A stretch of DNA of 64,000 nucleotides, taken from contig NZ_AQQS01000008.1 of NCBI RefSeq assembly GCF_002088275.1, positions 62,001 to 126,000 on the forward strand. Reading direction: 5' to 3'. The DNA comes from Aurantimonas sp. 22II-16-19i. Lineage in GTDB: Bacteria > Pseudomonadota > Alphaproteobacteria > Rhizobiales > Rhizobiaceae. This document shows positions 42,346 through 50,560 of this stretch, piece by piece. The notes beneath the pieces were generated by a model. It saw only the letters and a program-made list of their open reading frames with translations, did not search any database and was not told the DNA's origin. Position numbers and translations under genes: made by a program. Position 1 is the first letter of the stretch; every line of letters starts with the position of its first letter.

Positions 42346-42754
42346 TCTCGTCGCGCAGCTGCGGCCCGTCCGCCTGCCGCCGGACTTCACCGCCTACGAC
42401 TGGCATGGCGGGCTGGCGATCTTCGCCCTGGCGCTGGTCGCCGGCCTTGCCCTGGCCTTCGTCCTGCGCGTCTTCACGAGGCCGAGTATCTCGGCGAAAG
42501 CGGCCGCGGCGCGGGAGCTCGCGCTCGCCCGCAGCCTCGCCCCGGATCAGCGGCTCGTGCGCCAGTCGCGGCTCGTCGCCTCCCTGAGACAGCGGGCGGA
42601 GGGGAACGGCCGCCACACCGAGGCGGCGCGCCGGCAGCTCGCGGAGATCCGCGCGGCGATCGACGCCGAACTCTACCGGCCGAGCCCGAGCCTCGATCCG
42701 GACGCCCTCGACGCGGCGATCCTGCAGACCTTCGGCAGGAGGGGAGGACGATGA
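42329..42754 (+). CDS. DUF4381 single-pass membrane protein
   Basis: A 141-aa protein with a short N-terminal periplasmic-side stretch (LPPDFTAYDWHGGLAI), one membrane helix (IFALALVAGLALAFVLRVF) and a cytoplasmic helical tail, the DUF4381 plan. The ATG at 42329 has GGAGGGG upstream and lies inside the end of the DUF58 gene. It overlaps the next vWA gene by four bases (ATGA). Confidence 0.85.
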   Translation: MAADPDLVAQLRPVRLPPDFTAYDWHGGLAIFALALVAGLALAFVLRVFTRPSISAKAAAARELALARSLAPDQRLVRQSRLVASLRQRAEGNGRHTEAARRQLAEIRAAIDAELYRPSPSLDPDALDAAILQTFGRRGGR

Positions 42755-43704
42755 TCGGCTTCGCGCTCCCCCTCGCCTTCCTTCTCCTGCCGCTGCCGCT
42801 GCTGGCGATGCGCCTCCTGCCCGGCCGCGAGGCGGCGACCGGCGCCCTCGTGCTGCCAGACAGCCTCGCCCGGGCGCTGCCGTCCGCCGCGCAGGGCGGC
42901 GTCCGCGTCAGGGCCCGGCGGGCGGTGCCCCTGCTCCTCTGGCTCTGTCTCGTCACGGCGCTCGCCGGCCCGCAGCGGCTGGAGGCGGTGGCCGCGCTGC
43001 CGGTCTCCGGCCGCGACCTGATGCTGGCCATCGACCTGTCGGGCTCGATGGAGCAGGAAGACTTCACCCTCGACGGCGTCACCGTCTCCCGGCTCGAGGC
43101 GGTGAAGGCGGTGGGCAGGCGCTTCGTCTCGGGGCGCGGCGGCGACCGGGTCGGCCTCGTGCTGTTTGCCGAGAAGGCCTATGTCGCAACGCCCCTGACC
43201 TTCGACGTCGCGGCGGTCTCGCGGGCGGTGGACGAGGCGGCGATCGGCATTTCGGGACGCTCGACCTCGATCGCCGGCGGCCTCGGCATCGCGCTGAAGC
43301 GGCTGGAAAAGGGCGACGCCCGCTCGCGCGTCGTCATCCTTCTCTCCGACGGTGCCGACACCTCCGGCAATGTCCTACCGGCCGACGTCGCCAAGCTGGC
43401 GAAGCGCCTCGGCATCCGGGTCTACACCATCGCCCTCGGCCCGGAAGACCAGGAGACCCGCCCCAACGATCCCGATGCGGTCGACAGCGCGACCCTCAGG
43501 CTGATCGCCGAGGAGAGCGGCGGCCGGACGTTCCGGGTCAGGGACACCGCCGACCTCGAGGCCGTCACCACGGCGATCGACCGGCTCGAGGCGAGCGGCC
43601 TCGACCGGCCGCCGGCGACGGTGCGGCGCGACCTGTGGATCTATCCGGCATTCGCGGCCTTCGCCTGTTCGCTGTTCCTCGTCGTCAGCCGGCGGGCGCT
43701 GTGA
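42751..43704 (+). CDS. vWA-domain membrane protein, BatA type
   Basis: A 317-aa inner-membrane protein with helices at the N-terminus (ALPLAFLLLPLPLLAM), near residue 60 and at the C-terminus. The von Willebrand A domain carries a full MIDAS: AIDLSGSM (DxSxS), a Thr in VATPLT and LLSDGADTSG. Such proteins bind metal-dependent partners and are remodelled by MoxR ATPases. The stop overlaps the next ATG. Confidence 0.92.
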   Translation: MIGFALPLAFLLLPLPLLAMRLLPGREAATGALVLPDSLARALPSAAQGGVRVRARRAVPLLLWLCLVTALAGPQRLEAVAALPVSGRDLMLAIDLSGSMEQEDFTLDGVTVSRLEAVKAVGRRFVSGRGGDRVGLVLFAEKAYVATPLTFDVAAVSRAVDEAAIGISGRSTSIAGGLGIALKRLEKGDARSRVVILLSDGADTSGNVLPADVAKLAKRLGIRVYTIALGPEDQETRPNDPDAVDSATLRLIAEESGGRTFRVRDTADLEAVTTAIDRLEASGLDRPPATVRRDLWIYPAFAAFACSLFLVVSRRAL

Positions 43705-44630
43705 TGGCGACGCTCGGCTCCCTCGTCCTGCTGCGCCCGCTCTGGCTGCTAGCCCTGCCGGCGCTCGCCGCCCTCGCCTACCTCGCGCTGCGCCGCGCCC
43801 GCGGCCTCGGCGCCTGGGAGCAGGCGGTGGATCCGGCCCTGATGCGGGCGATGGTCCGTTTCGGCCGGGTCGTTCCCGGCCGCGGCCGCAGGCTCTTGGT
43901 TCCCGCCGCCATCGCCGCGCTGGTGGCGCTCGCCTTGTCCGGGCCGGCGCGGCGGATCGCCGACCCGGAGACGTTCCGCAATCTCGACGGCATCGTCCTC
44001 GCCATCGATCTGTCGCGCTCGATCGTCGAGGGAGACGGCCTCGCCGACGCGGCGGCCGCCGGTCAGCTCGTCCTGCAGCGCGCCGCCGGACGCCCCGTCG
44101 CGATGATCGTCTATGCCGGCGAGGCCTATGTGGCGAGCGCCTTCACCTCCGATGCCACGGCCCTGTCGCCGCTCCTCGCCGTCCTCGACGGCGAAGTCGT
44201 GCCCAATCCCGGCTCGCGCACCGACCGGGCGCTGGCGCTGGCGGCCCGCATGTTCGCCGAAGCCGACGTCCTGAAGGGCGACGTCGTCCTCGTCACCGAC
44301 GGCGACAATCTCTCGCCCGACGCCTTCCAGGCGGCCCGCGACCTTGCCGGGCGCGGCATCCATGTGGACGCCTATCTGGTGCGGCCGAGCGCCGAGAACG
44401 GCGACCTGCCGCCGCCCGACGGCGCCGCCTTGCAACGGCTGGCCGAGGCGGGCGACGGCAGCTTCGGCGAGGCCAGCGATCCCTTCGCGCTTGCCGACGC
44501 GGTCGGCCGGCGCAGCGCGAGCGAACTCGCCAAAGGCGACACCGCCGCCCTCTTCTTTGCCGATTTCGGCCGGTATCTCCTGGTGCTGGCGCTGTTTCCG
44601 GCGCTGCTATTGTTTCGCAAGGCCAATTGA
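43704..44630 (+). CDS. vWA-domain membrane protein, BatB type
   Basis: The second vWA protein of the operon, 308 aa, with membrane helices near both ends (LWLLALPALAALAYLAL; YLLVLALFPALLLF). MIDAS residues are in AIDLSRSI (DxSxS) and LVTDGDN. It overlaps the preceding gene by one base (TGATG) and the TPR gene starts one base after its stop, so strict coupling continues. Confidence 0.91.
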   Translation: MATLGSLVLLRPLWLLALPALAALAYLALRRARGLGAWEQAVDPALMRAMVRFGRVVPGRGRRLLVPAAIAALVALALSGPARRIADPETFRNLDGIVLAIDLSRSIVEGDGLADAAAAGQLVLQRAAGRPVAMIVYAGEAYVASAFTSDATALSPLLAVLDGEVVPNPGSRTDRALALAARMFAEADVLKGDVVLVTDGDNLSPDAFQAARDLAGRGIHVDAYLVRPSAENGDLPPPDGAALQRLAEAGDGSFGEASDPFALADAVGRRSASELAKGDTAALFFADFGRYLLVLALFPALLLFRKAN

Positions 44631-44631
44631 G

Positions 44632-45273
44632 ATGCGCCTCGTCCTCGCTCTCGTCTGCCTCACCGCCGCCGGCGCCGCGGCGCTCGCCGCCGGGCCGGAG
44701 GCCTTCGGCAGGCTGGCGCTCGATCTCGGCGCACCGAAGCTGGCGCTGCCGCTTCTCGGCGACCCCCATGCCCGCGGCGTCGCGCTCTATGCGGCCGGCG
44801 ACTATGCCGGGGCGGACCGCGCCTTCGCCGAGGCCGGCCGGGCGGCCACCTACGACCGCGGCCTGACCCTTGCGGCGACCGGCGAATACGCCCTCGCGCT
44901 CGCCTATTTCGAGGCGGTGCTCTTCGTCGACCCGGCCGACGCCGACGCCCGCTTCAACCGCGATCTGGTCGCCGCGAAGGTGCCCGACGTCGTCGGCGAG
45001 TCCAACGCGATCGACGGGGTCGCCGCCAATGCGGTGGCCGACGGACCATCGGAAGCCGCCGCCTCGGAGCGCGACCTGATCCAGGCCAAGAGCATCGCCA
45101 TCCAGCTGAGCGTCCTCGACCCGCGGGTGAAGAGCATGACGGCGGCGAGCGAGAGCTGGCTGGCGACGCTGGAGGACGAGCCGGCGCTCTATCTCAAGCG
45201 CCGGATCAAGGCGGAGTATCAGCGCCGCCAGGATCTCGGTCTCGCCAATCCCCCGGAGGACACGGCATGGTAG
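44632..45273 (+). CDS. TPR protein of Bat operon
   Basis: A 213-aa exported protein: signal peptide MRLVLALVCLTAAGAAALAA, then two or three TPR-like helical pairs (ALYAAGDYAGADRAFAEAG, TLAATGEYALALAYFEAVLFVDPAD) and a charged tail. It corresponds to BatC/BatE-like components that may scaffold the vWA proteins on the periplasmic side. It overlaps the next gene by seven bases. Confidence 0.85.
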   Translation: MRLVLALVCLTAAGAAALAAGPEAFGRLALDLGAPKLALPLLGDPHARGVALYAAGDYAGADRAFAEAGRAATYDRGLTLAATGEYALALAYFEAVLFVDPADADARFNRDLVAAKVPDVVGESNAIDGVAANAVADGPSEAAASERDLIQAKSIAIQLSVLDPRVKSMTAASESWLATLEDEPALYLKRRIKAEYQRRQDLGLANPPEDTAW

Positions 45274-46481
45274 GCCGGCTGACCGTCACGCTTCTCTGGC
45301 TCGTCTTCATCGCCGTCGCTGCGGCGTCCAAACCTGCCGCGGCAGCGGATCTGACGCTGACGGCGACGATCGAGGCGGACGCGCCCGAGCCCTATGTCGG
45401 CGAGATGGTGCTGGTGACCCTCAAGGGCGACTACGACGCCTTCATCACGCTGGAGCGCTTCGAGGGCATCCAGCTGGCGAACTTCACCTGGCTGCAGCTC
45501 GGCCGCGACACCTGGTCGAAGGGCCGCAAGAACGGCCGCGAATATACCAGCGTCGAGCGCCGGCTCGCGCTCTATCCGGAAAAGGCCGGGACGCTCGCGA
45601 TCGGCCCGTTCCGCCACCACCTGACCATCGACGACGGCAAGGGCCGGCGCAGCGAGACCGTCGTCGTCTCCAATGCCGCCAGCCTCACCGTCCGGCCGAA
45701 GCCCGCGACCATCGCCGACTGGTGGCTGCCGGCGCGCAACATCACCATCGACGACCGCTTCGACATGGACACGGCAAGGCTCGCCGACGGCGCGACGGCG
45801 ACGCGGACCGTGACGATCACCGCCACCGGCCAGACGGCCGGCGCCCTGCCGCCGCCGCCGAAGGTGGTGGCGCCCTGGCTGATCGCCTTCATCGCCCCGG
45901 AGGTCCGCTCGACGCAGATCACCCGCGACGGCCCGGTCGCCACGGTGCGCTGGCAGTGGCGGATGCGCCCCTCCAAGGCCGAGCCGGGACGCCTGCCGGC
46001 CTACGACATTCCCTGGTTCGACACGAAGAGCCGGCAGATGCGCAACGTGGTGATGAAGTCGCGCCGCTTCGCCTATGCGACGATCACCGCGCCCGAGGGG
46101 GAAGTCGCCCGCACCGGCCTTGCCGCCTGGCTGGTGCCGCTCGGTCTCGGCCTCGCTTTGCCCGTCGCCGCCGGGCTCGCCGGACGCCGGCCGCTGCGAC
46201 CGCGCGAGATTCTCGCCCGGCTGCGGGCGCGGCTGCCCGAGCGCGATGCCCTGTCGATGCGGGCCGCGCTCCTGCGCGGCGACGCGCGCGCCTATCGGAC
46301 GATCGCGGCCCGGCGCCTTTCGCGGCGCGGCCTGTCGCCGGAGAGCGAGCTCGCGGCGCTGGATGCGGCCTTGTTCCGGCCCGCAGCGGACACGCCGGAG
46401 GATTGCGGGCCGGTCGACCTGAAGTCGCTCCACCGCCGGCTGCGCAGGCGGTTCGCCGAGGCTGGCGCGGCGGGAGCATAG
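45267..46481 (+). CDS. BatD-like oxygen-tolerance protein
   Basis: The 404-aa last gene of the operon has a signal peptide (LLWLVFIAVAAASKPAAA), periplasmic immunoglobulin-like domains (EADAPEPYVGEMVLVTLKGD; GTLAIGPFRHHLTI), one membrane helix near residue 300 (LAAWLVPLGLGLALPVAAGL) and a cytoplasmic helical tail. This matches the BatD/BamD-like family in aerotolerance operons. The function of the whole set is only broadly linked to envelope stress or oxygen tolerance. Confidence 0.88.
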   Translation: MVGRLTVTLLWLVFIAVAAASKPAAAADLTLTATIEADAPEPYVGEMVLVTLKGDYDAFITLERFEGIQLANFTWLQLGRDTWSKGRKNGREYTSVERRLALYPEKAGTLAIGPFRHHLTIDDGKGRRSETVVVSNAASLTVRPKPATIADWWLPARNITIDDRFDMDTARLADGATATRTVTITATGQTAGALPPPPKVVAPWLIAFIAPEVRSTQITRDGPVATVRWQWRMRPSKAEPGRLPAYDIPWFDTKSRQMRNVVMKSRRFAYATITAPEGEVARTGLAAWLVPLGLGLALPVAAGLAGRRPLRPREILARLRARLPERDALSMRAALLRGDARAYRTIAARRLSRRGLSPESELAALDAALFRPAADTPEDCGPVDLKSLHRRLRRRFAEAGAAGA

Positions 46482-46527
46482 AGCATGATCCCGAAACGTG
46501 GGAACCGGTTTTCGGAACCGATCATGC
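46481..46527. repeat. Rhizobial palindromic repeat GCATGATCCCGAAA...GATCATGC
   Basis: GCATGATC (46483-46490) and GATCATGC (46520-46527) are the outer arms, with CCGAAA and TTTTCGG inside around CCGG. The pattern GAGCATGATCCCGAAA/GTGGGAACCGGTTTTCGG is a very common intergenic element of rhizobial genomes. It begins at the last base of the BatD-like gene and may serve as its transcript end. Confidence 0.75.
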
Positions 46528-46787
46528 GACAACAAGAGGAGTGAGCGGGATGTCGATCGAAGCCGATCTCATCGCGCTCTAGCATCCGACCTTCGGACAG
46601 GAGGCGAGAGCGTCGGCACGATCGCGGGATCGCCGCCCGCTGCCCGAGCCAGAGTGTCGGCGGCGCGACACCGGTGCTCGGCCGGGAGCATGGGCCGGAC
46701 GGCAGCCCTCCAACGCCGACCACGCCCGCGGGGCTTGCGCTCCGGGGCGGGTGGCGACGGTTCGGTGAGGTCAGGCAGCCGAGCCGA
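46482..46787. other. Intergenic region between BatD-like gene and ldtR
   Basis: Two convergent genes end here. Besides the palindromic repeat it holds a 10-codon ATG frame at 46550 (MSIEADLIAL) after GGAGTGAGCGGG, too short to support as a gene. Nothing else was recognised. Confidence 0.45.
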
Positions 46788-47297
46788 TCAGAGGCGATAG
46801 AGGATCTGGTCGTTCCAGAACCGGTCGAGACGCTGCAGCGCCTTGTTCATCTTGGAGAACTCCTGCTCGTCGAGACCGCCGACCTTGTCGATCGAGCCGA
46901 TGTGGCGGTCGTAGAGTTCGGCGACGACCCGGGCGATCTCCATGCCGCTCTCGGTGAGCGACACCCGCACGGCGCGGCGGTCGACGCGGGACTTCTGGTG
47001 GTCGATGAAGCCGAGTTCGACGAGCTTCTTCAGATTGTAGGAGACGTTCGATCCGAGATAGAAGCCGCGGCTGCGCAGCTCGCCGGCGGTCAGCACCGAA
47101 TCGCCGATGTTGAACAGGAGGAGAGCCTGCACGGCGTTGATGTCGGTGCGACCGGCCCGGTCGAACTCGTCCTTGATCACGTCCAGGAGCCGGCGGTGCA
47201 GCCGCTCGACCAGTTGCAGGGTCTCCAGATAGAGCGACTTCAGTTCCGTCTTCTCTTCCTGGACGGGAACCATCTGCGTCTTGTTGGTCGTGACCAT
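46788..47297 (-). CDS. ldtR: MarR-family regulator LdtR
   Basis: A 169-aa winged-helix repressor/activator. The family was described in Liberibacter and Sinorhizobium as controlling an L,D-transpeptidase and stress tolerance. It has N-terminal ELKSLYLETLQLVERLHRRLLDVIKDEFDR, the DNA-recognition part ELRSRGFYLGSNVSYNLKKLVELGFI and the wing KSRVDRRAVRVSLT. I start at the ATG at 47297 after CGGAGC; 20 further residues are open upstream. ldtP is not adjacent, but DUF6163 and hemB neighbours fit rhizobial synteny. Confidence 0.9.
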   Translation of the reverse strand: MVTTNKTQMVPVQEEKTELKSLYLETLQLVERLHRRLLDVIKDEFDRAGRTDINAVQALLLFNIGDSVLTAGELRSRGFYLGSNVSYNLKKLVELGFIDHQKSRVDRRAVRVSLTESGMEIARVVAELYDRHIGSIDKVGGLDEQEFSKMNKALQRLDRFWNDQILYRL

Positions 47298-47319
47298 GAT
47301 CTTGCTCCGCTGTTGAAGT

Positions 47320-47346
47320 GATGGATTATTGTTTTTTCTATCCATC
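47320..47346. promoter_or_regulatory. Inverted repeat upstream of ldtR
   Basis: GATGGAT (47320-47326) and ATCCATC (47340-47346) are perfect arms separated by the AT-rich TATTGTTTTTTCT, 22 bp before the ldtR start in a strongly AT-rich 150-bp promoter region. A dimeric MarR-type regulator could bind such a site and control its own gene; this is inferred. Confidence 0.4.
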
Positions 47347-47470
47347 TTGGAGACCAATCTACGCGGCGCATCTAAAATTCGACTTAAACCTCAGACTTAA
47401 CACGATCTTACGGCGATCGAACGAATTTCTTGCTTAACGATTTTCGCCCTCCCCGCATCCTCGCGAGCCC

Positions 47471-47893
47471 TCACCGGCCCGTCCGCCGGCTGTCCTCGCG
47501 CCAGGCGACGACCCGCAGGGCGGCCAGCATGCCGAGGCCCCAGGCGTGGGCGGCGAGGCCGAGGAGGTTCTCGCCGAAGAGAGCCGGGAAGCCCAGATGC
47601 ATCACCGCCTCGATGATGGCGATGAGCACCCAGATCACCCCGCCCCAGCCCGCCGTCATCCACAGTCCGATGCCGGCGACGGGATAGAGCACCGCCAGCG
47701 CGGGGGCCGCGATGCGCCACCAGATCGGCATCAGGTCGAAGCGGCCGAGATGGACGGGGTCGATCCCGATCAGCCGGGCCCAGTAGAACACGCCGACGCC
47801 GAACAGCAGCAGCCCGGCCAGCCGGCAGAGCCAGACCGTCAGTCGGCGATTGAGGCTGGTTGCCGGGGTCTCGCCCGCAAGCTCGATGGTCAT
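47471..47893 (-). CDS. DUF6163 membrane protein
   Basis: A 140-aa protein with four membrane helices (around LAGLLLFGVGVFYWARLIG, IAAPALAVLYPVAGIGLWM, VIWVLIAIIEAVMHLGF and LAAHAWGLGMLAALRVV). It matches the DUF6163 family found next to ldtR in Hyphomicrobiales; the function is unknown. The start is the ATG at 47893 (MTIELAGE). An upstream ATG adds nine residues. Confidence 0.85.
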   Translation of the reverse strand: MTIELAGETPATSLNRRLTVWLCRLAGLLLFGVGVFYWARLIGIDPVHLGRFDLMPIWWRIAAPALAVLYPVAGIGLWMTAGWGGVIWVLIAIIEAVMHLGFPALFGENLLGLAAHAWGLGMLAALRVVAWREDSRRTGR

Positions 47894-48117
47894 GGATGGC
47901 CTCGCCTCGGGAACCGGCACGCTGGGACCAGGCGGCTCGGCTCCGGTTCCGGCCCGTCCGCCGGGTCGCGGACCTTAGTTCCCGGCAATGGCCAAGGTCA
48001 ATCTTGCGGCAATCGCCGCGAGGGCATACGCAGAAAAGCGCAACGACCTCTCCGCGCTTCGCTCATCGCGCGGCCGCACGCGCCGGACGAGCGCGTTCGC
48101 AACAACGGACAGCCGCC

Positions 48118-49140
48118 ATGACGAATCACTTTGTTTCGATCACCGACCGCATCGACACCGCGACGGGAGGCATGCGCCTGCGCCGCCTGCGCCAGGCCGA
48201 CTGGAGCCGCCGGCTGGTCCGCGAGAAGGTGCTGTCGCCCGCCGACCTGATCTGGCCGATCTTCGTGCGCGAGGGCTCCGGCGAGCCGCAGCCCGTCGCC
48301 TCGATGCCGGGCGTCTCGCGCCTGTCGGTCGAGGATTGCGTCGAGGCGGCGAAGCGGGCCCGCGATCTCGCAATCCCCGTCGTCGCGCTGTTTCCCTATA
48401 CCGACCCCAGCCTGCGCGACGAGACCGGCAGCCAGGCGCTCAACCCCGACAACCTGATCTGCCGGGCGACCCGGGCGATCAAGCAGGCGGTCCCCGAGGT
48501 CGGCATCATGTGCGACGTCGCCCTCGACCCCTATACCAGCCACGGCCATGACGGGGTGATGGCGGGAGACCGCATCCTCAACGACGAGTCCGTCGAGATC
48601 CTCTGCCGCCAGGCGGTCGTCCAGGCCGAGGCGGGCTGCGACATCATCGGCCCATCGGACATGATGGACGGACGTGTCGCCTGCATCCGGAGCGCGCTCG
48701 ACGAGGCCGGCTGCCGCGACGCGATGATCATGGCCTACAGCGCCAAATACGCCTCCGCCTTCTATGGCCCGTTCCGCGAGGCGGTCGGCTCCGGCGGCAT
48801 GCTGAAGGGCGACAAGCGCACCTACCAGATGGACTACGGCAACAGCGATGAGGCTGTGCGCGAGGCGGCCCAGGATCTCGCCGAGGGCGCCGACATGATC
48901 ATGGTCAAACCCGGCCTGCCCTATCTCGACGTCCTCGCCCGCCTCGCCCGGGAGTTCGGCGTGCCGACCTTCGCCTACCAGACCTCCGGCGAATATTCGA
49001 TGATCATGGCGGCGGTCCAGAACGGCTGGCTCGACGGCGACAAGGCGATGGTCGAGACGCTGACCGCCTACAAGCGCGCCGGCGCTTCCGGCATCCTCAC
49101 CTACTTCTCGCCGAAGATCGCCGAGATGATGCGGGGATGA
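48118..49140 (+). CDS. hemB: Porphobilinogen synthase
   Basis: HemB condenses two 5-aminolevulinate molecules in haem synthesis. The 340-aa enzyme has the Schiff-base lysines in MIMAYSAKYASAFYGP and DMIMVKPGLPYLD. The metal site reads CDVALDPYTSHGHDG, where zinc-type enzymes have cysteines, so this is the Zn-independent, Mg-stimulated alphaproteobacterial type. The ATG is at 48118; longer in-frame extensions look non-coding. It diverges from DUF6163. Confidence 0.96.
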   Translation: MTNHFVSITDRIDTATGGMRLRRLRQADWSRRLVREKVLSPADLIWPIFVREGSGEPQPVASMPGVSRLSVEDCVEAAKRARDLAIPVVALFPYTDPSLRDETGSQALNPDNLICRATRAIKQAVPEVGIMCDVALDPYTSHGHDGVMAGDRILNDESVEILCRQAVVQAEAGCDIIGPSDMMDGRVACIRSALDEAGCRDAMIMAYSAKYASAFYGPFREAVGSGGMLKGDKRTYQMDYGNSDEAVREAAQDLAEGADMIMVKPGLPYLDVLARLAREFGVPTFAYQTSGEYSMIMAAVQNGWLDGDKAMVETLTAYKRAGASGILTYFSPKIAEMMRG

Positions 49141-49198
49141 GGGATGCGGGGGTAGCTCCGCCTCTGACGCTCGCACGATGACGCGGGATCGTTTCAGC

Positions 49199-49230
49199 GT
49201 CGTCATCCAGGGCTTGCCCCCGGATCCATG
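49199..49230. repeat. Palindromic intergenic repeat copy 2
   Basis: GTCGTCATCCAGGGCTTG followed by CCCCCGGATCC resembles the copy at 21497, with mismatches in the arms (CCAGGG versus CCCGGA). Confidence 0.6.
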
Positions 49231-49309
49231 CCTCTGCGCCCGACCCGCCTGATCCTTGCAGAAGGGCCGTTCTGTCGGCCACCGTCGCCTCAGCTTCCGC
49301 GATCTGGAA

Positions 49310-49338
49310 TGGGTCCCGGGTCAAGCCCGGGATGACGA
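49310..49338. repeat. Palindromic intergenic repeat copy 3
   Basis: TCCCGGG (49314-49320), TCAAG, CCCGGGA (49326-49332), then TGACGA: the reverse-strand form of the element at 21497, about 110 bp from copy 2. Confidence 0.65.
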
Positions 49339-49564
49339 GGCGGTGATAGCTCCGCCCGTTCTGCGACGTCGATCCGCCGGGCAGGCTGGCGGCGGTCACG
49401 CCTGAAAAGAGACGTACAAAATGCGGATCGGGTCGTCGGTGAGAAGCGGCTCACCAGCGGCAGATGCCCGGAACGCCCCCTCCCGTCGTCCTCTCCGCCC
49501 CGAGACACGCCGGGCACCCCGCCGTCGCATCCCACCCTTGACCTTTTCCAGTCTCCCGGCGACG

Positions 49565-50560
49565 GTGGGCAATGCCCGCATCCGATGCGCCGCGTTCAGC
49601 CGGAAGAGACCTGCCATAAGCGCTTCGCCGCCCATCGCCGCACCCTATGCCGGCATCGGTTCGTCCGGGCCGGTCGCCCGCTTCGTCAGGCGCCGCGCCC
49701 AGGGCCGCACCATTCCCGTTCTGGCGGTCACGCTCGCCATCATCGCCGTCTGGTATCTTGCCGCGATCGGCGTCAACTGGGCGACGGAGACCGACAAGCT
49801 CGCCCGGGCCGGCGGCTACACCAGCCTCGACGTCGTGGCCGCGACTTGGTCCGCCCAGCGCCCGGTGCTTCCCGCCCCGCATCAGATCGTCGCGGAAGTC
49901 TGGAAGACCACGGTGGAGGTCAGCCCGACCTCGCCGCGCTCGCTCATCTTCCATAGCTGGGTGACGCTCTCCTCCACCCTGCTCGGCTTCGTCTTCGGCT
50001 CCCTGCTGGGGATCCTCATCGCCGTCGGAATCCTGTTTTCCAGGACACTCGACAAGACCCTGATGCCCTGGGTGGTGATCTCCCAGACGATCCCGATCCT
50101 CGCCATCGCGCCGATGATCATCGTGGTGCTGAATTCCATCGGCATCCAGGGGCTTCTGCCGAAGGCCTTCATCTCCACCTATCTCTCCTTCTTTCCCGTC
50201 ACCGTCGGCATGGTGAAGGGCCTGCGCGCCCCCGACCACATGCTCACCGACCTGATGCGGACCTATTCGGCGAGCCCGCTGCAGACGCTTCTCAAGCTGC
50301 GCTTCCCGGCGTCGCTGCCGTTTCTGTTCACGTCGATGAAGGTGGCGGTTGCGGCGAGCCTCGTCGGGGCGATCGTCGGCGAGCTGCCGACCGGCGCCGT
50401 CGCCGGCCTCGGCGCGCGGCTTCTCGCCGGCTCCTATTACGGCCAGACCATCCAGATCTGGTCGGCGCTGGTCATGGCCTCCCTGATGGCGGCCGTGCTG
50501 GTCTGGCTGGTCGGGCTCTGCGAGCAGGCGGCCCTGAAGCGCCAGGGAGCGCGGCCATGA
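49565..50560 (+). CDS. ABC transporter permease (NMT1/THI5-type importer)
   Basis: A BPD_transp_1 permease with about six membrane helices. The EAA-like loop for ATPase contact is seen in LMRTYSASPLQTLLKLRFPASLPFLFTSMKVAVAASLVGAIVGEL. The start is uncertain: I use the GTG at 49565; an ATG at 49421 gives a long Arg-rich extension, and no well-placed ATG precedes VLAVTLAIIAVWYLAA. It overlaps the second permease by four bases (ATGA). With the substrate-binding protein it forms an importer probably for a pyrimidine, riboflavin or related precursor, by family analogy. Confidence 0.82.
   Translation: MGNARIRCAAFSRKRPAISASPPIAAPYAGIGSSGPVARFVRRRAQGRTIPVLAVTLAIIAVWYLAAIGVNWATETDKLARAGGYTSLDVVAATWSAQRPVLPAPHQIVAEVWKTTVEVSPTSPRSLIFHSWVTLSSTLLGFVFGSLLGILIAVGILFSRTLDKTLMPWVVISQTIPILAIAPMIIVVLNSIGIQGLLPKAFISTYLSFFPVTVGMVKGLRAPDHMLTDLMRTYSASPLQTLLKLRFPASLPFLFTSMKVAVAASLVGAIVGELPTGAVAGLGARLLAGSYYGQTIQIWSALVMASLMAAVLVWLVGLCEQAALKRQGARP

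Larger units (their letters stand above)
49141..49564. other. Repeat-bearing intergenic region after hemB
   Basis: It contains two members of the CGTCATCCxGGGCTTG palindromic family (49199-49230 and 49310-49338) in opposite orientation. An in-frame ATG at 49421 could extend the following permease, but the stretch is Arg/Pro-rich. No ATPase gene is present here. Confidence 0.5.

Noticed and set aside
46550-46582. Ten-codon ATG frame after a good ribosome binding site
   Set aside because: Too short to support as a gene; probably chance next to the palindromic repeat.
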